A program made the translations under genes and the position numbers. Below are positions 7,574 through 15,924 of a DNA stretch of 29,114 bases, piece after piece (position 1 is the first letter of the stretch; each line of letters starts with the position of its first letter). Source of the stretch: an uncultured Mediterraneibacter sp. (GTDB lineage Bacteria; Bacillota; Clostridia; Lachnospirales; Lachnospiraceae); assembly GCF_934309415.1 (NCBI RefSeq), contig NZ_CAKRDI010000036.1, positions 1 through 29,114 of the forward strand, written 5' to 3'. The notes below the pieces were generated by a model. It worked only from the letters and a program-made list of their open reading frames with translations, was not told the origin of the DNA and did no database searches.

Positions 7574-10500
7574 TGGGTGTAAAGTGGACAGAAGAACAGC
7601 AGAAGGTAATTCAGCTGAGAAACCGGAATATTCTTGTATCAGCAGCAGCGGGATCAGGAAAGACAGCCGTTTTGGTAGAGAGGATTATTTCAAGAATTAC
7701 AGATGAGAAACATCCGGTCGATGTGGATCATCTTCTGATCGTGACTTATACGGATGCGGCGGCACGTGAGATGAAAGAACGAATCGGCGCAGCGATAGAG
7801 AAAAAGCTGGAAGAACGTCCGGGGGATCTTCATCTGGAACAGCAGGCAACGCTGGTTCACAGTGCGTCGATCACAACCACACACAGCTTCTGCCTGTCTG
7901 TGATCCGGGATCATTTTCATGTGATCGGGATTGATCCGGGGTTCAGAATTGCAGAGGAAGGAGAGCTCAGACTGTTAAAACAGGATGTTCTGGAAGAGTT
8001 ACTGGAACAGTCTTATGCGGCAGGAGAAGAAGAGTTCCTTGAATTTGTAGAGAAGTATGGGACCGGAAGAAATGATCATAAGATTGAGGGCATTATTCTC
8101 CAGTTGTATGAATATTCCCGCAGTTATCCACAGCCGGACCGCTGGCTGGATGAATGTGTTGAAAAATATGATCTGGACATGGATCATCTGGATGATGCAG
8201 CAATCCTGAAAGAATCAGAAGCGAGAATCAGGGAACGACTGCAGGGAGTACGGCGTTTTCTGGAACTGGCTATGCAGAAAGCAGAGGAGCCGGCAGGTCC
8301 ATATATGTATGGAGAGATGCTGGAGAGTGATCTGGTTCAGCTTGAAAAGGTGGAGCAGGCGCAGAATTATCTGGAACTGGAAGCAAGGATTCGGGCGTTT
8401 GAGTGGAAGCGATTGTCAGCAAAAAAGGATGACAGTGTAGACCCGGATTTAAAAGAGACAGTAAAAGAGTTAAGAAATACGGCTAAAAAACTGCTTGGAA
8501 AGATCCGGGAACAGTATTTTTATGTTTCAGTGGCAGAGATGGTCCGGGATATGCAGGATTCAGTGGATGTGATGCAGACACTGACCGGGCTGGTGCGTCA
8601 GTTTACAGAGATGCTGGATGCAAAGAAACGTCAGAGAAATATGATTGATTTCAGTGATATGGAGCAGTTTGCACTGCAGATTCTGACGGAGGAAAAAGAC
8701 GGAGAACTGGTGCCTTCACAGGTGGCAAAAGAGTATCAGGAACAGTTTGAAGAAGTTATGGTGGACGAGTATCAGGACAGTAACCTTGTACAGGAGACGA
8801 TTCTGACCAGCGTATCACGTACCGGTCAGGGAAGAAAGAACCGGTTTATGGTAGGGGATGTGAAGCAGAGTATTTATCGTTTCCGTCTGTCCAGACCGGA
8901 ACTGTTTATGGAGAAGTATGAAACTTACAGTCTGGAGGAAAGCGAACAGCAGCGAATTGATCTGCATAAAAATTTCCGAAGCAGGGCGGAGGTGCTTGAA
9001 AGTGCCAATTATTTCTTCAGAAAGATCATGCGGAAAGAGTTCGGAATGATTGAGTATGATGACAGTGCTGCGTTATATACAGGAGCTGAATTCCCGGAAA
9101 ATGAAGAATTCTCAGATCTGACAGAGATTTTACTGTATGATAAAGCGGAATTGAATGGCAGAGATGACCGGGAGACAGAAGCACGTATGATCGCACGAAG
9201 GATGAAAGAAATCCGTCAGTCCGGGCGCGTGCTGGACAAAGAGACGGGGGAATACCGACCGGTACAGTATCGTGATATGGTTGTGTTGATCCGAAGCCTT
9301 CAGGGATGGGCGGATACATTTTCTGCGGTATTGGCAGAGGAAGGAATCCCGGCGTATTCTGTCAGCAAATCCGGATATTTTGAAACGTATGAAGTCAGTG
9401 TTTTGCTGGATTATCTGAAATTGCTGGACAATGCAAGACAGGATCTGCCGCTGACTGCTGTGCTGACGTCACCATTTGCAAATATGAGTGCTGCCGAACT
9501 CGCCCGGATCCGACTTGCATATCCGAATGTACCGTTTTATCTTGCAGTAGAACAGTACATGCAGGAACAGGATGAAAAAGAGGCAGAGAAAGACGAAATC
9601 GAAACTGGATTCCGAGATATGCCGGAAAACCGTGTGAAGGAATTGGATTTTGTGGCAGAAGATTCAGATGGAACGATCGAAGATAAGACTGGTGCAGAAA
9701 AACAGCAGGAAACAGAACAGAAAATCCGGCAAAAATTACAGCAGTTCTGGAAGAAGACGCAGGAATTCAGACGCAGGATTCCATTTACGGCAATCCATGA
9801 TCTGCTGACAGAAATTATAGAAGAGACGGGATATGGAACTTATATTTCAGCTATGCCGGGAGGAGCACAGCGTGCTGCAAATGTAGAGATGCTGGTGGAG
9901 AAGGCAGCAGCGTTTGAAGGAACCAGTTACAAAGGGCTGTTTAATTTTGTACGTTATATTGAACAGCTGAAAAAGTATGATGTGGATTACGGCGAGGCAA
10001 GTATTCAGGATGAACAGGCAGATACGGTTCGGATCATGAGTATTCATAAGAGTAAAGGACTGGAGTTCCCGATTGTCTTTGTGGCAGGAATGGGCAAACA
10101 GTTTAATATGAGTGACCAGAGAGGCAGTATAGTGATTCACCCGGAACTGGGAGTCGGAATTGATACAGTGGATCTTGAACTTCGTACTAAAGCACCGACC
10201 TTTTTGAAAAGTCTGATTCAGGAAAAGACAAAACTGGAAAATATGTCGGAAGAGCTGCGTGTTTTATATGTAGCAATGACCAGAGCCAAAGAAAAGATGA
10301 TTCTCACGGGAATTACGGATCTGGAGAAATGGAATATGGAAGATACTGCGGAAACGGTGATTGAGGATGAAGATCGTCTGGATCTGACACAACTGGAAAA
10401 TGCAAAATGTTATTTTGACTGGATCTTGCCGGCATGGAGAGAAGATGCTCCGGCAGAAATCCGGATTTTTACAGATACAGAGCTGGAATTTGCCGAAAAT

Positions 10501-11313
10501 GTGACTCGGCAGACAGAGCAGCTTGCACTGGATGTGCTGGAACATTGGGATACATCAAAGAGTTATCTGCCGTCATTGGGAGAAACGCTGGAAGAACAGA
10601 TGGATTATATTTATCCATATCAGGAAGATGGAAAGATGAAATTAAAATTCACTGTGTCTGAGTTGAAAAAACGTGCTTATCTGGAAGAAGAATCCGGGGA
10701 AGAGATGTATGCAGAACCAGAAATCATTCCATTGATTCCGAAATTTATGCAGGAAGAGGAAGAAGGTCTGAAAGGGGCTTCCAGAGGAAGTGCTTATCAC
10801 AAAGTGCTGGAACTTCTGGATTTCTCAAAAGTCTATGATGAGAAACTGCTGAAAGAAGTCATCGATGGATTTCAGAAGACCGGAAAACTTTCGCAGGAGA
10901 TGGCAGATTGTATTCGACCGCGTGATATTCTTGCATTTTTACAGTGCGAGAGTGGCAGAAGGATGGCAGATGCAGCGAAGTCAGGAAAATTGTATAAAGA
11001 GCAGCCGTTTGTTCTTGGTGTGGATGCAGATGAGATCTATCCGGAAAGAAGGAGTAAGACAAAAGGACAGAATCCGGCAGAGACTCAGGAGACGATTCTT
11101 GTACAGGGAATTATTGATGTGTATTTTGAAGAGGAAGACGGACTTGTTCTTCTGGATTATAAGACAGACCGGGTAAATTCTGCAGAAGAATTGAAAGAAA
11201 AGTATCATGCACAGTTAGATTACTATGCGCAGGCACTGGAAAAACTTCGAGATAAACCAGTAAAAGAAAAGATTATTTATTCGTTTGGGCTCAGGAAGGA
11301 AATGACTCTATGA
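7573..11313 (+). CDS. addA: ATP-dependent helicase/nuclease subunit A
   Basis: AddA (1246 aa) is the UvrD-type motor and second nuclease of AddAB. Helicase motif I is AAAGSGKT at residues 24-31, motif II is the DEYQD box, and the SF1 motifs VGDVKQSIYRFR, IMSIHKSKGLEFPIVF and LYVAMTRAKEK are all visible in order. The C terminus ends in the RecB-like nuclease signature VQGIIDVYFEEEDG followed by LLDYKTDR. All key residues are present and the length is normal. A charged, low-complexity insertion (about residues 658-720, rich in E, K, D) lies in the accessory part of domain 2. The start codon shares a base with the addB stop, and the gene overlaps the next one by 4 bases (ATGA). Confidence 0.97.
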   Translation: MGVKWTEEQQKVIQLRNRNILVSAAAGSGKTAVLVERIISRITDEKHPVDVDHLLIVTYTDAAAREMKERIGAAIEKKLEERPGDLHLEQQATLVHSASITTTHSFCLSVIRDHFHVIGIDPGFRIAEEGELRLLKQDVLEELLEQSYAAGEEEFLEFVEKYGTGRNDHKIEGIILQLYEYSRSYPQPDRWLDECVEKYDLDMDHLDDAAILKESEARIRERLQGVRRFLELAMQKAEEPAGPYMYGEMLESDLVQLEKVEQAQNYLELEARIRAFEWKRLSAKKDDSVDPDLKETVKELRNTAKKLLGKIREQYFYVSVAEMVRDMQDSVDVMQTLTGLVRQFTEMLDAKKRQRNMIDFSDMEQFALQILTEEKDGELVPSQVAKEYQEQFEEVMVDEYQDSNLVQETILTSVSRTGQGRKNRFMVGDVKQSIYRFRLSRPELFMEKYETYSLEESEQQRIDLHKNFRSRAEVLESANYFFRKIMRKEFGMIEYDDSAALYTGAEFPENEEFSDLTEILLYDKAELNGRDDRETEARMIARRMKEIRQSGRVLDKETGEYRPVQYRDMVVLIRSLQGWADTFSAVLAEEGIPAYSVSKSGYFETYEVSVLLDYLKLLDNARQDLPLTAVLTSPFANMSAAELARIRLAYPNVPFYLAVEQYMQEQDEKEAEKDEIETGFRDMPENRVKELDFVAEDSDGTIEDKTGAEKQQETEQKIRQKLQQFWKKTQEFRRRIPFTAIHDLLTEIIEETGYGTYISAMPGGAQRAANVEMLVEKAAAFEGTSYKGLFNFVRYIEQLKKYDVDYGEASIQDEQADTVRIMSIHKSKGLEFPIVFVAGMGKQFNMSDQRGSIVIHPELGVGIDTVDLELRTKAPTFLKSLIQEKTKLENMSEELRVLYVAMTRAKEKMILTGITDLEKWNMEDTAETVIEDEDRLDLTQLENAKCYFDWILPAWREDAPAEIRIFTDTELEFAENVTRQTEQLALDVLEHWDTSKSYLPSLGETLEEQMDYIYPYQEDGKMKLKFTVSELKKRAYLEEESGEEMYAEPEIIPLIPKFMQEEEEGLKGASRGSAYHKVLELLDFSKVYDEKLLKEVIDGFQKTGKLSQEMADCIRPRDILAFLQCESGRRMADAAKSGKLYKEQPFVLGVDADEIYPERRSKTKGQNPAETQETILVQGIIDVYFEEEDGLVLLDYKTDRVNSAEELKEKYHAQLDYYAQALEKLRDKPVKEKIIYSFGLRKEMTL

Positions 11314-11573
11314 AATGGTTCATGTATTATTTGTTGATTGCAAATCTTGTGACGTGGATTCTCTATGGCGTAGATAAGCGCAAAGCAATCAAAGGCGCAT
11401 GGAGAATACCGGAGAAGACCTTAATTCTCAGTGCAGTGATCGGCGGATCTGTCGGTGCACTGGCAGGAATGATGATGTTCCGGCATAAAATCCGGAAAGC
11501 AAAATTCATGGTAGGAGTGCCGGTGATTTTTGTAGTTCAGTGCATTGTGCTTGCATTTGTTGTATATGGATAA
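11310..11573 (+). CDS. DUF1294 family membrane protein
   Basis: This 87-residue protein has three to four hydrophobic segments. The family hallmarks are YGVDKRKAIKGAWRIPE after the first span, GGSVGALAGMMMFRHK with the second, and a closing hydrophobic helix. This is the DUF1294 pattern (small integral membrane proteins, function unknown; some members are fused to cold-shock domains). Its ATG overlaps the addA stop as ATGA, so translation is coupled and it belongs to the addBA transcript. There is nothing in the sequence to link it to DNA repair directly. No terminator is evident immediately downstream; a palindromic repeat follows 23 bases after the stop. Confidence 0.92.
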   Translation: MKWFMYYLLIANLVTWILYGVDKRKAIKGAWRIPEKTLILSAVIGGSVGALAGMMMFRHKIRKAKFMVGVPVIFVVQCIVLAFVVYG

Positions 11574-11596
11574 AGGACAAAGTGGAACGATTGTTA

Positions 11597-11629
11597 GTTA
11601 CTGTTTACAGGTTACCTGTGAACAATAAC
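11597..11629. repeat. GTTAC palindromic element, short copy 2
   Basis: The 33-bp palindrome GTTACTGTTTACAGG...CCTGTGAACAATAAC has one arm mutation (G to A). It is flanked by GATTGTTA (11589-11596) and AATTGTTA (11630-11637), an 8-bp direct repeat with one mismatch, as expected for a target duplication. Confidence 0.88.
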
Positions 11630-11637
11630 AATTGTTA

Positions 11638-12036
11638 TCGTTTGGTTTTATGAAAATTGTTTTGCTGGTCGGTGCAGAAGATGCAGCTATGGATTGGAGA
11701 ACATTGCTCATTGTAAGAGTGGTCTTAGACAATAAGATATGTGGAAAACAGTGGAAGAAATATCGACAATATGCACAGATAACCGACCTGAAACATAGGG
11801 ATGTAATTTGAAATTTACCAAATATTTTCAAGTTAGCTGTAACTTCTTTCCTAATTAAAAAAATTCTGCTAATATTACATACAGGATTAATTTGAGCGAA
11901 TTCCAGTACTAATACTGTGGCGCGATAAAGTAAAACATGTAGAAAAGTGGAGCATACAAATTGCAGGAACAGCTTTCAATTATACTCCTGGCCAGGTTAG
12001 GTGATTCGTGGAATTTGCGGAAGGGAAGGATAGAAA
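11638..12036. other. Gene-free AT-rich gap upstream of dapL
   Basis: I see no convincing gene in these 399 bases. A 53-codon frame (11650-11811) has no ribosome binding site and no recognised family. A good sigma-A promoter for dapL is not obvious: candidates such as TTAATT-N17-TAATAC near 11885 are weak. No lysine-riboswitch core is visible. The 3' end carries the dapL ribosome binding site (GGGAAGGAT, ending 6 bases before the ATG). Confidence 0.5.
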
Positions 12037-13239
12037 ATGCCAAAGTTAAATGAGAACTACCAGAATGTAAAAGACAGTTATCTGTTTGCAGAGATTGCAA
12101 GAAGAGTAAAAGTATATGAGGAGACAAATCCGGAGAAGGCGGCGAATATTATTCGTCTTGGTATCGGAGATGTAACCCTTCCGCTGACAAAGAGCGTGAT
12201 CGGTGCACTTCATGAGGCAGTAGATTCCCAGGCTGTATCTGAAACATTTATGGGATACGGACCGGAGCAGGGATATGAATTTGCTCGCAATGCGATTGCA
12301 GATTATTACAAACGCAACGGAGTAGATGTAGATCCTGCAGCAATCTTCATTTCCGATGGAGCAAAGAGTGATACAGGAAATATTACAGAGCTGTTTGCAA
12401 AGGACAATGTAGTACTTGTTCCTGATCCGGTTTACCCGGTTTATGTGGATACAAACACAATGGACGGAAAACAGATTATCTACATGAACGGAACAGAAGA
12501 AAATGATTTTCTCCCAATGCCAGATGATAACGTGAAAGCAGATATTGTTTATCTGTGTTCTCCAAACAACCCGACTGGTGCATGCTATAACAAAGAGCAG
12601 TTAAAAGCCTGGGTTGACTATGCATTAAAGAACGATGCAGTAATCCTGTATGATTCAGCATATGAGGCTTTTATCACAGATCCGGAACTTCCAAGAAGTA
12701 TCTATGCGATCGAGGGAGCAAAGAAATGTGCGATTGAGTTCTGTTCTCTCTCTAAGACAGCAGGATTTACAGGAACACGTTTCTCCTATACAGTTGTTCC
12801 GACAGAGCTTGTATTTACAGCTTCTAACGGTGCTCAGCTCAGCCTGCATGATATGTGGAACAGAAGACAGTCTACAAAATTCAATGGTACACCTTATATC
12901 ATCCAGTATGCTGCTGCAAAGGTATTTACAGAAGAAGGAGTGGCAGAGTGCCAGGAGAATATCTCTTACTACAGAGAAAATGCAAGAATGATTGCAGAGA
13001 CACTTGAGAAAAAAGGAATTCCGTTTACAGGCGGAGTGAACTCACCATACATCTGGTTCAAGTGCCCGAAAGATATGGAATCCTGGGAATTCTTCGATTA
13101 CCTGCTTGAGAATGCACAGGTAGTAGGAACACCGGGCGCCGGATTCGGTGAGAATGGAAAGAATTACTTCAGACTGACTTCCTTTGGAAAACACGAGAAG
13201 ACAGCAGAAGCAATGAAGAGATTTGACGAATTATTTTAA
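12037..13239 (+). CDS. dapL: LL-diaminopimelate aminotransferase
   Basis: This 400-residue fold-type I PLP enzyme converts tetrahydrodipicolinate to LL-diaminopimelate in one step, with glutamate as the amino donor, bypassing the succinyl and acetyl branches. The product feeds lysine and peptidoglycan. The PLP Schiff-base lysine is K240 in SLSKTAGFTGTRF. The cofactor-ring contacts lie in CSPNNPTGA (residues 174-182) and DSAYEAF (206-212). The N-terminal NIIRLGIGDVTLPL and MGYGPEQGY motifs are typical of DapL rather than of general aspartate aminotransferases. It stands alone between two gene-poor stretches. No riboswitch is seen. The codons are well adapted, which suggests high expression. 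Confidence 0.95.
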   Translation: MPKLNENYQNVKDSYLFAEIARRVKVYEETNPEKAANIIRLGIGDVTLPLTKSVIGALHEAVDSQAVSETFMGYGPEQGYEFARNAIADYYKRNGVDVDPAAIFISDGAKSDTGNITELFAKDNVVLVPDPVYPVYVDTNTMDGKQIIYMNGTEENDFLPMPDDNVKADIVYLCSPNNPTGACYNKEQLKAWVDYALKNDAVILYDSAYEAFITDPELPRSIYAIEGAKKCAIEFCSLSKTAGFTGTRFSYTVVPTELVFTASNGAQLSLHDMWNRRQSTKFNGTPYIIQYAAAKVFTEEGVAECQENISYYRENARMIAETLEKKGIPFTGGVNSPYIWFKCPKDMESWEFFDYLLENAQVVGTPGAGFGENGKNYFRLTSFGKHEKTAEAMKRFDELF

Positions 13240-13321
13240 TGCTTGGAGGATTGCGGGAGCAGCATAGCTGCGGAGCAATCCGGGGCATCAAATGAGTGGC
13301 AAAAGACCTTTTGATACTCAT
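13239..13321. repeat. Two adjacent palindromes downstream of dapL
   Basis: The first hairpin has outer ATGC/GCAT, then GGATTGC/GCAATCC (13248-13254 with 13275-13281) and an inner GCAG-CATAG-CTGC. The second (13292-13321) is ATGAGT-GG-CAAAAG-AC-CTTTTG-AT-ACTCAT, with only the GG/AT positions unpaired, and is followed by ATCTTTTAATT. A related half (TTTTGACACTCACATC) recurs at 13365-13380. They may act together as the dapL terminator, or be REP-type repeats. The inner CAGCATAGCTGC is also the core of the long GTTAC element at 16258. Confidence 0.6.
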
Positions 13322-13366
13322 ATCTTTTAATTAAAACAGAATGAGGTTTGAGGTACAAAATTTATT

Positions 13367-13489
13367 TTGACACTCACATCATACTATTTTTAAAAAGCTG
13401 TGAATTAAGCAAAAAGTAATAGAGAAGCAGAGAACTTGCGACGTTGATTTTTTAAAGATCAGCTCTGTGGGAAATCTGCTTCTTTTTTG
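13367..13489 (+). ncRNA. Candidate small RNA with its own promoter and terminator
   Basis: TTGACA (13367-13372) and TAAAAA (13391-13396) are 18 bases apart. The proposed transcript, about 13403-13489, ends in AGAAGCAGA (13423-13431) paired with TCTGCTTCT (13475-13483) and a T6 run. The 43-base loop contains TTGCGAC and an inner hairpin GTTGAT/ATCAGC. The CAGAG of the left arm can instead pair with CTCTG inside the loop, so two mutually exclusive folds are possible. There is no family name I can give. It could also simply be a distal terminator. Confidence 0.4.
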
Positions 13490-13539
13490 TCCGTGTTTAC
13501 AGTAACAGTTATCTTCAGCAAATCTTTAGAATATCTTAA

Positions 13540-13570
13540 TTGACATCCAATATTATACGCCATATAATAT
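13540..13570 (+). promoter_or_regulatory. Consensus sigma-A promoter with overlapping palindromic operator
   Basis: TTGACA (13540-13545), 17 bases, then TATAAT (13563-13568) is a perfect consensus. A palindrome ATATTATA-CGCCA-TATAATAT (13550-13557 and 13563-13570) covers the -10 and the spacer. This position suits a repressor site, most simply autoregulation by the PadR protein encoded downstream. The leader to the PadR ATG is about 210 bases and carries a short GTTAC element. Confidence 0.8.
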
Positions 13571-13618
13571 AGAAAACAAAATAGTATAGCCATAATTCAC
13601 TGATGCAACTATGTTGTG

Positions 13619-13651
13619 GTTACTGTTCACAGGTAATCTGCAAACAGTAAC
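13619..13651. repeat. GTTAC palindromic element, short copy 3
   Basis: The 33-bp copy starts GTTACTGTTCACAGG and ends CTGCAAACAGTAAC. It is flanked on both sides by a perfect 8-bp direct repeat, ATGTTGTG (13611-13618 and 13652-13659). It lies in the transcribed leader of the PadR operon. Confidence 0.92.
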
Positions 13652-13786
13652 ATGTTGTGAACAGCAACACTGCTTTTGCAAGTTTGGATACATAAACACC
13701 CATTTGAGATGGAAATAATAAAATACAACCTGACTGCAATCATTATAGTTGAGTGTATTGAGTGAAAAGGTGGGAAGGATGATTGC

Positions 13787-14107
13787 ATGATTTTTAATAC
13801 AGGTGCAGCACTTCTTGATGCGATAGTACTTGCGGTTGTCTCACAAGAGCCGGAAGGAACCTATGGATATAAGATCACGCAGGATGTCAGAAATGTGATA
13901 GAAGTATCGGAGTCTACGTTATATCCGGTACTCAGACGGCTGCAGAAAGATGAGTGTCTGGAAGTTTATGACAGACAGTTTGATGGAAGAAACAGAAGGT
14001 ATTATAAAGTGACAGCGAGGGGCAGTGTACAGTTGGAACTTTATAAATCAGAATGGAAGATATACAGTGAGAAGATCACAGGGATTTTTGAGGGAGGATG
14101 GAACTAA
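13787..14107 (+). CDS. PadR family transcriptional regulator
   Basis: This 106-residue winged-helix repressor has the PadR pattern: LLDAIVLAVV at the start, GTYGYKITQ, the recognition helix region VSESTLYPVLRRLQKDE, and the wing with GRNRRYYKVTARG. The C-terminal helix for dimerisation is short, as in the compact PadR subfamily 2. These proteins usually bind AT-rich dyads in their own promoter and release them on envelope or drug stress. GGAAGGATGATTGC precedes the ATG. The stop overlaps the DUF1700 start (TAATG). Its operon partners DUF1700, DUF4097 and PspC form a known envelope-linked grouping in Firmicutes. The palindrome at 13550-13570 is the likely operator. Confidence 0.93.
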   Translation: MIFNTGAALLDAIVLAVVSQEPEGTYGYKITQDVRNVIEVSESTLYPVLRRLQKDECLEVYDRQFDGRNRRYYKVTARGSVQLELYKSEWKIYSEKITGIFEGGWN

Positions 14108-14955
14108 TGGGTAGAGTTGAATTTATATCGGAGCTGAATATGCTTCTGATGGATCTGCCTGAGGAAGAGCGTGTATCTGCGATTCAGTACTATGATGATT
14201 ATTTTGCAGATGCAGGCAAAGAAGAAGAGGAAAAGGTGATTCAGGAGCTGGGCAGTCCGGAGAAAGCAGCGGCTTCGATCAAGGCAGATTATTACGGAAC
14301 GGAGTTCCACGAAGAAGAATTTAATGATAAAAAATATCCGGAGAAATATGGGCCGGGAAGAGATTCTAAGACAGAACAGGAAGGCAGTGCGAACCAGAAT
14401 CGTTACGCATGGGAGAACCAGAATGCACAGTATCAGCAGACAGGATATCAGGGATATGGTGGAGAGCAGTCTCAGACAGAGTATCAGTATGAATATGATG
14501 CACGCCAGAATGGAAATAGAACAGGTGGGACATGGCAGCAGAATAATGATCAGTATCAGCCGGTTCAGAAAAAACCATGGACAAATAAATGGGTGAAGCT
14601 CATTTTGATCGGATTGATTGCAATCTGTTTAGTACCGACAGCAGGAGGGCTTCTTCTGGGAGTGCTTGGCACTGTTTTTGGGGTTGCGTGTGTTGTGGTA
14701 GCATCCTGCGCAGGTCTGGTAGTTGCAGCAATGACAATCGCGATCGCAGGAATCGGGGTGATTATTTTTGGAATGACACTGGTTGTCAGTTTTGCGCCGA
14801 CTGCATTGGTAGTAATTGGGGCAGGTCTGATTTTGTTAGCACTTGGTCTGGCGACGACCGCAGGAACAGTGAAATTATGTACAATTGTATATCCGGCGAT
14901 GGTTCGTGGCTTTGTAAAACTTTGTAAAATGCCGTTTCACAGAAAGGCGGTGTAA
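14107..14955 (+). CDS. DUF1700/HAAS-domain membrane protein
   Basis: The protein has 282 residues. Residues 1-75 are the alpha-helical HAAS/DUF1700 domain, with FISELNMLLMDLPEEER, YYDDYFADA and IQELGSPEKAAASI, which in this family pairs with PadR-type regulators. Residues 80-155 are a hydrophilic linker rich in Gln, Tyr, Asn and Gly. From about 160 there are three to four hydrophobic segments of Gly, Ala and Val, and a short basic tail. It is therefore membrane-bound with a cytoplasmic regulatory head. The start at ATG 14107 is chosen because GGGAGGA lies 8 bases upstream; an ATG at 14098 overlaps that site. It probably signals the membrane state to the PadR protein; this role is inference. 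Confidence 0.9.
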   Translation: MGRVEFISELNMLLMDLPEEERVSAIQYYDDYFADAGKEEEEKVIQELGSPEKAAASIKADYYGTEFHEEEFNDKKYPEKYGPGRDSKTEQEGSANQNRYAWENQNAQYQQTGYQGYGGEQSQTEYQYEYDARQNGNRTGGTWQQNNDQYQPVQKKPWTNKWVKLILIGLIAICLVPTAGGLLLGVLGTVFGVACVVVASCAGLVVAAMTIAIAGIGVIIFGMTLVVSFAPTALVVIGAGLILLALGLATTAGTVKLCTIVYPAMVRGFVKLCKMPFHRKAV

Positions 14956-14961
14956 GAAAGA

Positions 14962-15783
14962 ATGAAAACAGGAAGGAAAATTTTCTGGATTGTATGTGCG
15001 GTACTTGTAATAATCGGAATAGGTATGGCCGGAGCCGGTGTGCTGCTTGGTGGTATGACAGGAAAAGGAAGAGAGTATCTCAATCTGCGTGATACTATAA
15101 AGGAGACATCCGCAGATTTGGGAAGTCAGAAGATTGCTTCAACAGGAGAATATGTAACAGAGTATTCAGGAGTCACGGAATTAGATCTGGATGTTTTCAG
15201 TTTTGATGTTGTAGTCAGACCTGCAGATATTAAATATGTCAGAGTAAGTACAGAAAAAATAAAAGAAAAATACAGAAAATTTCTGGCAATAGAGGAGGAT
15301 GCAAATACCGTTTCGATTTACCAGAATGGAGAGATAAAGATGCCGGCTAAAGATGCAGGGACGCTTTATGTGGAAATTCCAAGAGAACAGAAGCTGGAGT
15401 CTGTGGAACTTGGAATTGGTGCTGGATATCTTCAGGCACAGGGAGTAAAAGCAGGAGAACTGACAGTAGAAGTCGGTGCAGGAAGAGCAGATATCACAGA
15501 TTATGAGACGAAAGAGCTGGATGCAGAATGTGAAGTTGGTCAGATGAGACTCGAAGGGGATACAACGGAGAGTGCGAGTCTGGAATGCGGAATCGGTAAG
15601 ATCCTTTATATAACAGAAGATTGTCAGAGTTATAATTATGACATGGAATGTGGAATTGGAACAATCAACATTGATGGGAAAAAAGTTGAAGGTATTGGAG
15701 CAGGGCAGTCAATTGATAATGGGAAGTCCAGAACGATGGAACTGACCTGCAATATTGGAACAATTGAAGTTCGGAGCAAGTAA
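14962..15783 (+). CDS. DUF4097 family membrane-anchored beta-repeat protein
   Basis: The protein has 273 residues. An N-terminal signal anchor (residues 6-30, WIVCAVLVIIGIGMAGAGVL) is followed by a polar spacer and then a beta-helix-like domain in which short strands repeat with the pattern ELDLDVFSFDVVV, VEVGAGRADI, LECGIGKI, MECGIGTINI and LTCNIGTIEV. This is the DUF4097 (putative adhesin) pattern. It should lie mainly outside the membrane. The start is 6 bases after the DUF1700 stop with AAGAAAG as a weak binding site, so the two are coupled. The four G-I/V-G turns containing Cys are evenly spaced. DUF4097 genes often sit beside DUF1700 and PspC genes. No enzymatic activity is indicated. 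Confidence 0.88.
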   Translation: MKTGRKIFWIVCAVLVIIGIGMAGAGVLLGGMTGKGREYLNLRDTIKETSADLGSQKIASTGEYVTEYSGVTELDLDVFSFDVVVRPADIKYVRVSTEKIKEKYRKFLAIEEDANTVSIYQNGEIKMPAKDAGTLYVEIPREQKLESVELGIGAGYLQAQGVKAGELTVEVGAGRADITDYETKELDAECEVGQMRLEGDTTESASLECGIGKILYITEDCQSYNYDMECGIGTINIDGKKVEGIGAGQSIDNGKSRTMELTCNIGTIEVRSK

Positions 15784-15862
15784 CCGCTTTTTAACTGAAC
15801 AATCCGATTCAGAGAAAGGCAGTTGATTTGAAAAATACACTGATAATATAAGATGAATCATC

Positions 15863-15895
15863 GTTACTGTTTACAGGTTACCTGTGAACAGTAAT
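15863..15895. repeat. GTTAC palindromic element, short copy 4
   Basis: The 33-bp copy starts GTTACTGTTTACAGG and ends CCTGTGAACAGTAAT, with the last base C changed to T. It is flanked by perfect 8-bp direct repeats GAATCATC (15855-15862 and 15896-15903). It lies between the DUF4097 gene and pspC, in the pspC leader. Confidence 0.9.
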
Positions 15896-15924
15896 GAATC
15901 ATCAATGAAAGGAAGGAAACAGCG

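Noticed and set aside
11650..11811. 53-codon frame in the gap before dapL
   Set aside because: No ribosome binding site, no family resemblance, and the frame begins 13 bases after an inserted palindrome's duplication. Probably chance.
11638..12036. Lysine riboswitch upstream of dapL
   Set aside because: I looked for the conserved AGAGGTGC-type core and for a terminator near the start codon and found neither.
13287..13321. Pseudoknot of ATCAAA/TTTGAT with ATGAGT/ACTCAT
   Set aside because: The simple hairpin ATGAGT-GG-CAAAAG-AC-CTTTTG-AT-ACTCAT explains the same bases with more pairs.
13495..13506. GTTTACAGTAAC as a tenth palindromic element
   Set aside because: Only one arm end is present, with no complementary partner and no flanking repeat. 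It might be a relic but cannot be supported.
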